From positions 377,001 through 441,000 of the forward strand of contig NC_134970.1 in NCBI RefSeq assembly GCF_965638725.1: 64,000 bases of DNA, read 5' to 3'. Below the pieces are notes generated by a model. It did no database searches. It was not told the DNA's origin and worked only from the letters and a program-made list of their open reading frames with translations. Origin of the DNA: Aptenodytes patagonicus (taxonomy: Eukaryota > Chordata > Aves > Sphenisciformes > Spheniscidae). Both the position numbers and the translations under genes were made by a program. Of the stretch, positions 1 to 36,922 are shown one piece after another (positions within the stretch are counted from its first letter, which is position 1; each line of letters opens with the position of its first letter).

Positions 1-666
1 AGCCTTTCTTCCTCCACCTCTGTAGCTCTCAAGCATTTTTAAAATTCGGAGGAGTATTTTAGTGTTGTCAGGATTAAGGTGTCAGACTGGAGAAATGAGT
101 TCTAAGCAGATTTTGAATAAATTTCTTGCTGAAACTATTTCAAGATGAAGGCTTTCATAGTTATATTAACCTGTTGAAAAAATTGCCTGTTTTGAGATGC
201 ATGCAAATAGCCATCAGAGAAATGTTGTCACCCTTGGGAAATTTTAAACAAATATATACAAGGTATTCTCATAGTTCAGAGTTACAATTAAGAAAAATAC
301 TTTTGTTGCAGCTTTAGGTGTTAGTCGGCAATGGTAGATTAAAAGCATCTTCTATTTGAAATCTTAAGTTCTTTAAAATGTTCCATTGTGATTTGCTGCT
401 GGATTATGTTGCAGATTTTTTAGGAGTCTTTCTGTTTTTATGAAAACAAAATTACTTTTCTCCTCAATTTACTTCAGTTTTGCGCTTTCTGACATCCTTT
501 GACATCTGTGGTCTAGTTTAGTATGCTTTATCTAAATCATAAGCAGTTAAAAGGATTACATAGATGCTACTCTTATTAGTGTTCTTAATAAAGTCTTTGA
601 CAAATAAGAATGTCTAATGTGCAATGTAAGGAAGATGTGACTTCTAGCAGTTGTGTAACTAACGGT

Positions 667-1377
667 TCAACACGTGTTGCGTAGCAAAATTTGTGCTACT
701 TGCCTCTCTTTGCTCTGACAAAACTCTTCACCTGAGGTATTCTGTGTTCTGCTTCGGTTAGAAGTGTAGGTGATAACCTCGGCAGAAGTTGCGAAGAGAG
801 CTGGAGCCATACCAAAATGTTCTTGTACGTCTTTTCCTCGGTTTCGCAGTTGTGATCCACAGCCTGATTTGCAGAGACGTGGGCTCCCGTGCAGGGCAGG
901 GGCAGCTCTTCCCAGGGCAGCGACCGTTCTCGGGATGTGGCCGGTGTCCCTGTTTCCATCCACCGCAGGCTCTGCCTTGAGTCCCATCAGCGTGCTGGAG
1001 AGAGCTGGGGTGCAGAGCGGCTCAGGCAGCTCCCCAGGGCTAATTCCTGCTGTAGTTCTTACAGATCCATCCCTGACTATGTTCTTGCGGGGATGTGCTT
1101 CTGTCAGTTCTCCTTTGTGGTTTTCTTCAGCTTGGAGTAGTGTCTCAGGCAAATTGCTTTTTCTGACTGTGTCAGGAGACTCCTTAGGAACGTGTCGCAA
1201 GGAATCTGGGAGTTTCTTTTCTCCCTCTGTTGCAGGCTTTGGAAACTCTGGTAGGGAGGAATGGCTCATGATGTGAGAAGATGGCAAGTGAAACCTATCT
1301 CCCTTTGAGTGGGGTTGACAATACAAGGCAGGCTTTTCCTACCTGCTGGATTGGTGACTCTCAAATCAAATTTCCAG
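667..1377. other. GC-rich island in intron 1, open on both strands, with an exon-like segment
   Basis: This stretch is clearly richer in GC than the surrounding intron. It is open for 219 codons on the minus strand (1326 down to 667) and for 168 codons on the plus strand (770-1276). Neither translation shows a domain, signal peptide or family pattern that I recognise. On the plus strand, 1236-1377 (142 nt) is bounded by a strong acceptor (pyrimidine tract then TTGCAG) and a strong donor (CAG then GTAAGA). Spliced after exon 1, which must end in phase 1, it would meet a TGA within 14 codons. It could be an old repeat, an alternative non-coding exon, or chance. I do not claim a protein. Confidence 0.3.
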
Positions 1378-4300
1378 GTAAGAAATTATTCCTGCTTCTC
1401 ACTTAAATCAGCCTTAGGTAGGGTAAAAGGAGAGAAACAAAACTCAGTTTAGGCTACATGTTGAATGTAGCAGCTGATGGGGGACAGTAAACATGTATGA
1501 TTGAAAAAATTTTTGCTGTTCTGGATAATGTCTGGAGAAGTGTGTGACAAAAAGTAGAATCTGATCTGAACTGCACAATTAATTGGGAATAGCATGTAAT
1601 TCATTTCACCATAGTGCTTCTGGAAACGGCAGGGAAGGGAAAATTTGGTACGTATAGCTGTGTATATCAAGTACTGTGGAAGAGAGACAATAAGTGTTTA
1701 TGCTCATGGTGTTACAGGTCTTATACACCATTGTGAGGTTTGTGATAAACACAAGTAGAAAAACCAGTGATGTCGGTCCCCTTAAATGCAATGTAAGAAG
1801 CTTGGAAGCCCACTCCTGTTACCTGCAGCTCTTGTAAAATAGTTAATCATTTTCTGTGGCCTTTTTAGGTCCGTAGGCTGATTGTTCTTGGATTTCTTCA
1901 TGAAAGTACTGATATTCACAGGAGCATCTGTGGATGGCTGGTGAAGTTTGTGGGGTGCTTTCTTCTTTTTCTTTTTTTTTCTTGGCACCTGAAGTATAAC
2001 TAGTTAATGCTGATGACAGTATTTTGATGATAGGGTACTGTAAGTCAGAAAGGAACTGCTGTTCAAAATGTTTTAGACCCTCAGTGCAGAGTTTCACGTG
2101 ATGTGGTCAATACTTAGTATTTCTTCCAATATTTTTGCCAGGCAAGAAGCATTTCTGTTTTATGGTTAGGTGAAACTGAGCCATATGGGATTTGAAATGT
2201 GAAGTCTGAAAAAAACTTCCTGATTCTCAATTCTTTGCTTTAGTGCTGCTGTTAACCTCTGGAGTATTGATTTGTAGTTTCAAAATAATATGAAGCCATC
2301 TTTGAGAATGTAGGAAGTCTATAGTAATAATTAGGATTGGGGGGAGATCATAAACCAGTCTGACCTTTGTAATTTCTATGAATGTGTCTAATTCTAATTC
2401 AACTGTGATTTAGAAAAAAAGATTGATCTTTTAACAATAGTTTTTGCTGTGTGCTATCTGATACATTCCTTGGAAGTAGTTAGATGCCTTTTTTGAAAGC
2501 AGTTACAGTGGAAATGTATGTACTAGGGCTAACGCTTTTGTTTTGTTTTAAACAGTATTAAGCTTCTAATTTAAACTGATGCAGAAAAACAATGTAATAA
2601 GTTCTGCTGGAGTATAACTAGGATGATATTTTTACTTTTACTTCATTTTAATTTTCTTATGTAAGAATTTTTTTTGACTGAAACTGGGAGTGAAACCTTG
2701 TTTTTCTAGTAGGTTATATAAACATTTGAGCCTTAGTTTGTCCTAAAATACACTCTCATTAAATTTTTGCCATAAACTTTGTTAGCTTGCAAATTATCTA
2801 AAGTTTTGACAGGTAAGGATTTCTTTGTTTTTCTTCTATGAAAATACTATTTCAGTGTGGTTTTCTCTACTTTTCCCTCTCCCCTCACAAAATCAGCCAC
2901 ATCTATGTCTTTTCAGTAATGCAGTTTGGTTTCTAGTGCAAGTGATGCTGCATTAATTTGTTTTATATTAGATTAAAAGACCGGGACATGAGTGAGTACG
3001 AGATGTATAGTGGCTAATACAATATTGGAAAGCTGCTGTTGGAAATAATGAGTATTGAGATGTGAAAATAAAGTGTAATATGCTGAATGAGAATTGCAAG
3101 GCCTTGTCTTAGGATTGTGATCTATTGAGATACATGCAGAACACTGGTGGCACCTTGTGTACAAAGTGTATTTGAATATGGAGGTGCAAAAAGTGGGTGT
3201 TTGACTGTGAGAGCAGTATTTGTGGACTACCTGTTCCCTGTGTCCTCTCAGACAGAAGCAATGGGCAAGGTGGAATTACCCGCGGTCAGAATCCAGCCCA
3301 TGGACTGCCACTTGTATCGCTCTTTTGACATCAAAAGGCTTGATTTTATTCAAGCTTTCAGTGATTTGTCTAGTTTAAAAGCAAAACAAAACCTGCCTTA
3401 CAGGAAGTGGTTTGCATCTGTGGAATTTGACTTTGCGTTGCGTAAAGATTATAGATCTTGGGCTGCTTAATTTTTTTTCTGCAACATTTTGTATGATTAA
3501 CCCAAGACAGCACTAAAAATCAGGTTTAGCTGTGGTCTGTTTTAAGTGGAATAGTTTTAATGGTAAATGTTTGAAACTTGTTCTGTAAGTATATACACAT
3601 CAGCTGATAGGTGGCTTTCATATAGTATTCCCTAAAGAATTTTGTCTTTCAGTAATAAGATAATCTCAAGGTTCTGAATATGGGGGAAGCTTCATTGTAT
3701 ATATGAAAGCTCTTGTACATGGAGGTACTGAAATACTGGTTATCTTTCACATCCTGCTCTTGAAGCATGTTTCATTTGATGAGACAGGGAATTTTTAGTT
3801 GGATTATTGTTGTTGCTCTGCAGTGAATCTTCTGTGTTCTGAAGCCATCGTTAATTTTAGCACTTGAAAAAATTAATGCTAATTTACTATTAATGTAATT
3901 AATCTCCCTGAAATAAGTCCTACTGTTCTAACTCAATATCCACAAAGTTGAGCATCATTTAATTACACTTACTTTTCAAAGGTGTTTCAGGTGTCCCAGT
4001 GTGTAAAAATACCCAATCGCTTTGAAAGCTTCTCCTTGAAAATTATATTCACAATAAAATTGCATAGGAACTTGATTTAAGACTAGATGACACTTTTGGG
4101 GAGAAAGTGTTAACCACAACCTTAGTGGTAAATAAGTTTTCAAACCTTTAACGTAGGTTGTTCATAGAACATCTTTAAACGCCAGTTTGGTTCATGTAGT
4201 AACTTCTTTGCAGCTCCGCTGAGGACTTAAAACTCTAATTTAGCAATTACAGAGGATAACAAAGCAGGATACTGGAAAGGAACTAGTCTAATTGATATCC

Positions 4301-4592
4301 AGTGTTAAAGCTATGTGTGTATACATTTACATGTATATGTGCAAAGTGTTGTATAGGCTGCAGAAAGGCAGGTGTAGTTGGCATGAGAGCATTTTTTGCT
4401 ATCAACTCGTGGTTTTTGGTATTAGCCTTCCCTGCAGAACACTATTTGAAAAAACCCTGAAATGTTCAGATAGTTTGTATTACTGCATCTGCCTCCCTGA
4501 CCTCATGGAAATAGGTTATGTTAGAAAACATCCTCTGTTGTATCTGGGACAATATTGTGATACACTGCTACTTTGATATTTTCATGAACGTC

Positions 4593-4616
4593 ACTAAAGT
4601 CACACCTGACTTTAGT
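4593..4616. repeat. Perfect 10-bp inverted repeat with 4-nt loop
   Basis: The arms ACTAAAGTCA and TGACTTTAGT (4593-4602 and 4607-4616) are exactly complementary around the loop CACC. This could fold as a hairpin in RNA or a small cruciform in DNA. It lies in TRIM33 intron 1 about 500 bp before exon 2. No function is implied. Confidence 0.8.
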
Positions 4617-5114
4617 CAGGCACACCTCTCTTAATGCTTGTCTTGAGACAGACTGGACAATAGATGGTTATAAAAAGTAATTAACAGGTGTCTTGAGTTT
4701 AACAAAGTAAAATGGGTGGGGGGAAGATGATATTTGCTTGGGGAAAACAAATGACTTGGCTAAAAAAATGTATTTTTTTGGGAAGAAATCAGTAGCAAAA
4801 ACTAAGTATGATGTAGAAATTACCACAACTTCATTCTGGGTAAGGGATCCTTTTCTGAAAAGGAGTGTGTGTGGTTTGTGGTTTTTTTGTTTGTGCTTTG
4901 TTGTTGTTGGGGTGTTGGGGTTTTTTTGGGAAACCTGTTATATGTGGGTAATGGCTGTTTTTTTTAAGGGTAATGTCAACTGTGGAATCTGTTCATTTAC
5001 CCAAGCGAAATGAGCAGTCTGAGGATTTTGCGTTCATTCTTGTCATCTTTTGATTCTGGGCATGTTGGTTTTCATGTTCTTTTTCTTAAAACTGGGAAAC
5101 TTTCTGTTTTGCAG

Positions 5115-30500
<25,386 letters not shown>

Positions 30501-31082
30501 TCTAATGATATGGACCTAAAATTTATTGTAAAAACTGTTATTTAAGTGTTCCTGGAATATTATCATGCCTACAGTGGCCATCTTGAAGAAGCTGATAGCT
30601 TTTTAAACAGTATTAGATTACAAAAAACACTTGTACAGAAAAGCATTCTCATCAAAAGGGGAAAAAAACTGTATTGTAAATTTTTGGCGTTTTTTTTTTT
30701 CCTTGATTATTTGCTATATTCTTTCTTTTTCTGATGGAGGGGACACATTCATCCTGGTCTCGCAGATAGAGGTGGATGAATGTTGGAGAGAAGCAGATTT
30801 GATAAGACATGTTCCACGTACAGATAAGACTGCTTAGTAAAATGTTCTGCAGGACTGGACCAATACAGTTACTGTATCTTGCATTCATGCTGGACTGCAG
30901 TGTAAACTGTAAGCAATGTTCCTGAAATCCCCTCTTGGTGTGAACTTAAGTGTGTGTTGGTCATTACTTTTATCATCTCATTTAAGCGGTATTGTGAATA
31001 ACTGATCTTCTGTGTTGATCCGATTATCTAAATTTGACTTTCTTTACTACATTTTATGTATAGCAAAAGGAAAAAAAAAATC

Positions 31083-31088
31083 ATTAAA
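31083..31088 (+). terminator. TRIM33: Proximal poly(A) signal ATTAAA
   Basis: ATTAAA follows a 10-A run and is followed by T/G-rich sequence. It lies about 580 nt after the stop codon and is a candidate proximal cleavage site. Confidence 0.35.
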
Positions 31089-32262
31089 CTGTTCTGAATT
31101 GGCAAGTGCAGGAGTGTGAGTTCTTGACAGATGAAAGACTAAACTGGTGGCAACAATCTTTTTTCAGTAGGGCTAGGTATATTTATTACGAATCCTGTAC
31201 ACAGAACATTTTAATGGCATTCATGGCAGAAGTCTTCGCATTGTCATCTGTCCCTGATCCCCCTAATGAGGCAGAATGTTATCTCCAGTATTCATTGTCT
31301 AATTTTCTGTACTTAAAATATAGACTGAAGAGTTAATAACTGGTTGGGGTGTTTTTCCAGTCTTCCTAAATATCAGTTTCTAATAGACCACTCGGCAAAC
31401 AATAACCTATTAACTACCAAATGTGTAAAATTTCCTGTATTCACTTTGTCTTATTTGTAAATAGTGAATTGAGATTTCTTGCAGATCAGCAACATTTGCT
31501 GAACTGTTTTTAAGCTAATATGTATTCTTATTAATTGTTCCTATCAAGAAAAGATTTGTAATATATGCTATTTCTAACATTGCATTCATTTTGAGGTTCT
31601 GTCTTATTTTTATTAGAGTACTACTCAGAACTTTCTTCAGAAGCAGCTTTTGAGCGAAATGTCTAGAAAGATTGGAATAAATCTGTTGAGATCGGGTTAC
31701 TTGTCCATCCATTGAACAAAGCACTTGCACAGACCGGGATTTGGCTTTGAGTGGTTTCTGGTCAAATATTGAAAACAGAACAATTTCCTTATTTCCCTAA
31801 ACCCTGTGGCGGGCATCTCTGCAGTGCCTTCCCGTTGCACACTGCCTTCATTCCAGCTTTTCTGGTTAGAAATAGGTCATCACAAAGTAATTATAGTTTG
31901 AACAGTTGTTTCCTTTACTGACAGAAATCAATACTAGAAATAATAAATGTAATTTCTGGCCTTCATTGTTAAAGTAAGATGAAGAAATCATGTAATCGGA
32001 TGAGGTCAAGCTGATAGACAATAAATTTGCCATAAGATTTTTTGTGAATACAGCAATTCTGTGGTAAATCACTGGGGTTTTGGTATACTCAGCATGAGCA
32101 ATTCCTGTGACATTGTATACACTTTACCATAATGGTAAAGATAAATATTTTAGCACAATGTATCAAACTGAGATATGCTCTCAGCAATTTTTATGCAAAT
32201 CACTTAAGATTTGATTTCTTTTTATAAGAACAAAGTATATGTACATTGTGACTGTACCTCAC

Positions 32263-32268
32263 AATAAA
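32263..32268 (+). terminator. TRIM33: Poly(A) signal AATAAA
   Basis: The canonical AATAAA sits about 1.8 kb after the TRIM33 stop codon. A weaker neighbour (AATAAA at 31942-31947) lies upstream. Use cannot be judged from sequence alone. Confidence 0.35.
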
Positions 32269-34323
32269 TGAGGGGACTGAAGGTATTTGTAACTTCAAGC
32301 TCACTTCTTTAAATTATGCAAATGTTACACTTAAAACTCAAACTGTTGGGTTTTTTTCATTTTTCAGATATTAACAGTGCCAGTTTAAATTTTTTTTACC
32401 AGTTTGTATGTGAAAGGAAAAGTTATTCTACTTAAACATATTAAATTGACAAATAGCAAAAACTTTGCCCGTAGAAAGGATGATGTGTGTGAATAGGACA
32501 CTAATAGTAACAAGGGATCATTTAATGGCTCTGTGTATTGCCTATTTATGCATTTCTAGTTTCTCAGCTTAATTTTGCAAAGGAATACTATTAAAATTAT
32601 CATGAAAGTAAGATTTTGTGAATTCTCTTCAATTGGGGTTACTACTTTTATGGCGCTTAAGCACTCTAGGTTCTGTACCTTCAGGCCTCAACTTTTTAAC
32701 TGTTCACTTTGTAAGGCACCAGTCATGGATTCAAGTACTGCAGATACCCGCTGCCTGAACTGGAACATAGGACAAGCATGATGGCATCCTAGACTGGGTC
32801 ACAGAGTGGGAGAAGGACCACGCTACAAAGCTGTGGTTCAGGGGTGCACATGCTCCCTGGGTGCTGCAAGTACAGTACCATCTGTTTTCCATCCAGATGC
32901 CAGGTACCAGACCCCAGAGCAGATGTCTAAATGTTTTGAGATAGCTTCTGTGATCAGTTCACTCCCTATGACAAGGTAGAAAAATTGTCAAACTTTGTAG
33001 GCTAGCAACTTAGCCTGTATTCCACTAGCTCACCTGCAAACCACAAGTGGTGCTAAGCTTTGACCTTGATGAGAGTTCAAGCTCTTGCACATAATCCACT
33101 GAACTTCTAGAACTGGTCCTTCCATTCAGCTCATCAGTGCTCAGTAGTAGTATGTGGAATTTTGACTTGTGTGCAAGAAATCTTAAGTGTTTCTTTTTTA
33201 TATAAAAGAAACGAAACAACATTATCTTCTCCCCCCACCACCCCCATTTTGGAACTCCCAATACAACTCAATGATTGTTTTGAAATTAGCTAAGTTCTAT
33301 TCAAAAATACTTGAAAGGATAGGTAAGCTCTGCTAATACATTTCCTGATTCTATAGTCTGTAAATGTTCATCATAGAACTGTTAAGGGTTTGCTCAGTCA
33401 AAACAGCTTTTTGGTGCCACACTGTATGTAACTTGTTCAGGAGCAAATTAATGGGGTTTGTATTAACAGGCCACTGTGTTACTCTGAGCATCTTCTCTAT
33501 GCCAGATGATGTGTGTGCAATATGTGCAAGTGACAGTGTGTTTTACCCTGGGAATTAGAGCATAGCTTACATCAATAAAGCTAGCAGGTAAAAGATGTGG
33601 TGGGTGCACTCTGCATGCCAGCTCCTTTGCGTGATTGCAGTGTTCCAACGTGATAGCAAGAAGATAGTCTAGCACTTGATGTAACTGTATGCGCTCATTT
33701 AAGACACTTGTAAAAAAAGACCATTCATGTCAATTTTTGTTGTAAATGACCCTGAAGTTTAAGTTAATCCAAAGAAGTAAAAGGCAACTTGCTTTTGAAA
33801 TAAGAGTGAAAAGTGTACAGTATGCTACTTGTGGACTTCTCAATTACCTCAGCAGGTATCCTGCCATGTAATTACTAGTGATTAGTGATAATTTAACCAG
33901 CTGATGAATAGGTTCAGGTCTTCTATTTAACTGTGCCCTGGAATTAAGTGGCCTATAGCATAATAAGGCAGAGTTACTATCCAAAAAAAGGATGTGTTCC
34001 CCAAACTTTCCAAAATAGAAATGCTCTGTTAAATGTAGAGAGGTTGGGTTTTTTGTGTGGAATGTCACCATTGCTATTACTTGTGACATTTGACTGTGTC
34101 GGCACACTTAACACTGGATCATTGGAATGTTTTATAAACATTTCTGCAAGCCACTGGAACAGAAGTCCTTAAAATTAGCCCAAATTTATCACTGTTGTAT
34201 AAGCTAGTTTATTGGCTGACCTCTAAAAGTTTAGGTAGTGGCAACAGTATTTTAAAGCTATGTATATGATGTACTGGAAGTTGGCTTTTTCTTGTTTTTC
34301 TTACTCTCTTCCTTGGAAAAAGC

Positions 34324-34329
34324 AATAAA
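34324..34329 (+). terminator. TRIM33: Poly(A) signal AATAAA with GU-rich downstream element
   Basis: AATAAA is followed within 10-25 nt by TGCTTTGTCTGTTGCC, a good downstream element. This is a strong candidate for a 3.8-kb 3' UTR form. Confidence 0.5.
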
Positions 34330-35445
34330 ACTGCTTTGTCTGTTGCCAGTTAGCATGACAGAATCCTTTCCTTTGGATAGTGATTTTATAGGAAAGTTTG
34401 TATGCATATCACCAAGTCTAGCTTTTAAAAACAAAGTGTGCAGGAGTTATTGACAATATAGTGTGGCATTTTATTTTAAAAATTGGGGAAAGTTACATAT
34501 TTTTTTAAAAAGTAGGTGTTTGAGTAAATAATGGAGGTACTTTTTTAAAAAAAAATTTATATGCCACAGTTTACATAGACATATTTCAGATTGAACATAC
34601 GCATTGTATCTTCAGATATGGCGATTTCTTTTATTTTCTCAAAGTGCGTGTACAGTAACTCTTCCATCTAGTTCCTGTGTTTGCTTATGGGAATCCTACT
34701 TTATATGCTTTCTAATATATCTTAATTGAATTAGGTTTCAAAAATTGCAGTTAATTTGGGTATCTATTATAAGTGAACTATTAAATGTACGAAATGCAGT
34801 TTTGGCCTTTTCTATTGAGTGATCTTACAGCTCAAGGCTGCTTTCTTTAGAATTTATTGAATTTCTACAAGGAGAGGTACTAAAAAATTTTATAAGTTCG
34901 ACTTGTTGCAGCATTCACTCTAGAGTGAGCTACATTAAAAAAAAAGAAGTGCATGTCTGCTAATCGCCTGCAAATGGGGGTATTTCTTAGGTTCAGAACA
35001 CCATGAAACATGTATATAAACCTACAAAGATTTGTGCGGTTGAAAGCCTGTTTTACATGTAAACGTACTCATGGAAGGGTTAAATTCATGGCATTCTTTG
35101 TTTCTTCAATTATTTCTTGCTTCCAGTAAGAAACTGGTTCTTTTTTGCACATAGTAAACTTCGCTCATCTTTTAATATGATTCTTCAAAAAAGTGCTGTT
35201 TCTGTGGTATTGTATTATCTGAATAATCATATTTAACTTTTTTTAAACAAGTTTACCGTTTCTAATTGTTCTGTTCCTGTGTTTTTTGCTGGTGTGTAAT
35301 GAAAAAAAAGTTTTTCTTTACATGGTTATTTAATACATTAGCTGCCTGTAAATATTTCTTGTTAAGTGCTCTGGAATGTGCTGTAGAAGTTGTATTAGAT
35401 CAGTTTAAAGCATTGTTTGAAAACCATTTTGTTTTGGTTCTTTCT

Positions 35446-35451
35446 ATTAAA
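35446..35451 (+). terminator. TRIM33: Distal poly(A) signal ATTAAA
   Basis: ATTAAA is followed by A-rich then T-rich sequence, and the AT-rich block ends soon after. This is a plausible end of the longest TRIM33 message. Confidence 0.45.
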
Positions 35452-35470
35452 TTAGAAAAATGACTCAATT

Positions 35471-36325
35471 TGAGTTTCTTTTTTGCATATCTGCTTTAGG
35501 TCATTAGATACTAGTTCATGTCTGGCAAAAGACTTTTCTGATACTTGCAGCGTGGAAGTACCTCGATGAAATTTTAACTGCAGCAGTTAAAAGTTTGACA
35601 ACCTGAGGCTGCATAATATGCAGCAATCAGTAGTTCCAAGACAGAAAATACTGAAGTCTAAACTCGATTCGAAGTCTGGGTTGGAGATGCTGTGATTTCA
35701 CCGCTCTGCACTTTTTCATAAAATTGTCACATTTATCTACACCTTGTACATGAAATACAAATATTTTAAGGTTTTCTCTAGGGTTTTTTGTGCTGCTGTC
35801 ATCCTGAAGTTTGGTGCAGCCTTGGAGGAGACAGGTCTGAGATGTGCAGCTCACACGTGTACAGTTCTGGAGCTGGGGTGCTTTCCAAAGGCCCGACAGA
35901 CCTGACAACAGTCTGTAGGGAGATAGCTCTGAGGCGTTGTTCCCCACACCCCCCCCCCGCCCCCCGGTAAGCACTGGAAAAATGAAAAGGGAGCTGAACC
36001 TGATTGCCCTGTAACTTGTTAACATTACACCCATAGCTGTGCGATGCTCCTCATCTGCCATCTGTCTGTCATACTCTGCTCTGCATGGTGGTTAGTGTAT
36101 TCTACCTGTTGGAAATGAGTCTGCAGTGAATGCATAGCTAGGGTCAGCATGTTCCTTGGCTTAATAAATGTGTATATCAGGGAGCAGATCCATGCAGCAA
36201 CGTGACGTGTGGCCCTGCGCTTGGGTGCAAGGTGTGATTCAAAATACAGGGGAGCAAAGCCAGTGGAAGCAATCTGGTCAGCTGGCCAGTCTACCTCTCA
36301 TGGATGCAATAGTACTGTGATCTAG
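35471..36325. other. Intergenic DNA between TRIM33 and the downstream LTR
   Basis: The composition becomes more GC-rich. A C-rich homopolymer block lies at about 35948-35966. Open frames on both strands here are short and resemble no family. Confidence 0.7.
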
Positions 36326-36922
36326 TGTGCTGGTTTCAGCTGGGATAGAGTTAATTTTCTTAATAGTAGCTAGTATGGGGCTATGGTTTGGATTTGTGCT
36401 GGAAACAGTGTTGATAACGCAGGGATGTTTTCATTATTGCTGAGCAGTGCTTACACAGAGCCAAGGCCTTCTCTGTTCCTCACCCCACCCCACCTGCGAG
36501 CAGGCTGGGGGTGCACAAGAGTTTGGGAGGGGACACAGTTGGGACAGCTGACCCCAGCTGACCAAAGGGATATTCTAGACCATATGACATCATGCTCAGC
36601 ATATAAAGCTGGGGGAAGAAGAAGGAAGAAGGGGGGACGTTCAGAGTGATGGCGTTTGTCTTCCCAAGTAACCATTAGCGTGATGGAGCCCTGCTTTCCT
36701 GGAGATAGCTGAACATCTGCCTGCCCATGGGAAGCAGTGAATTAATCCCTTGTTTTGCTTTGCTTGCATGTGTGGCTTTTGCTTTACCTATTGAACTGTC
36801 TTTATCTCAACCCACAAGTTTTCTCACGTCTACCCTTCCGATTCTCTCCCCCATCCCACCGGAGGGGGAGAGAGAGAGTGGCTGTGTGGGGCTTAGTTGC
36901 TGGCTGGGGTTAAATGATGACA
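36326..36922 (+). mobile_element. Solo LTR of the same ERVL-type family, sense orientation
   Basis: The element is 597 bp, begins TGTGCTGGTTTCAGCTGGGA and ends ATGATGACA. It is flanked by the perfect 5-bp duplication TCTAG at 36321-36325 and 36923-36927. A 5-bp duplication and TG...CA ends are usual for this class of avian LTR. It is near-identical in plan to the copy at 15156-15752 but inverted. TATAAA is at 36602-36607. The place of the ATTAAA signal in the sister copy reads ATTGAA here (about 36790-36795). No retroviral genes adjoin it. Confidence 0.9.
36602..36607 (+). promoter_or_regulatory. TATA box of the downstream solo LTR
   Basis: TATAAA lies within AGCATATAAAGCTGGGG, at the position equivalent to the reversed TATA box in the sister LTR. 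If active it would start transcription about 25-30 nt further on and read rightward, toward SYT6. Confidence 0.55.

Larger units (their letters stand above)
1..5114 (+). other. TRIM33: TRIM33 intron 1 (3' part)
   Basis: This is AT-rich non-coding DNA ending in the exon 2 acceptor (TTTTGCAG at 5107-5114). Exon 1 is not in the window: no ATG-containing exon with a RING CxxC pattern is seen upstream of exon 2. The only compositional anomaly is a GC-rich island at about 667-1377, listed separately. A 107-codon open stretch at 3147-3470 resembles no family I know and looks like chance. A G/T-rich simple-sequence stretch lies at about 4866-4930. Confidence 0.85.
30501..35470 (+). other. TRIM33: TRIM33 3' UTR (inferred extent)
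   Basis: This is AT-rich non-coding DNA after the TAA with several poly(A) signals, the most distal good one at 35446-35451. Mammalian TRIM33 also has a 3' UTR of several kilobases, so an end near 35.47 kb is plausible. The base composition changes just beyond it. A 9-bp perfect hairpin (CTTTACCAT, A, ATGGTAAAG) lies at 32122-32140. Confidence 0.6.

Noticed and set aside
3147..3470. 107-codon plus-strand frame in TRIM33 intron 1
   Set aside because: No family resemblance, no splice signals that fit the gene, and a length easily reached by chance.
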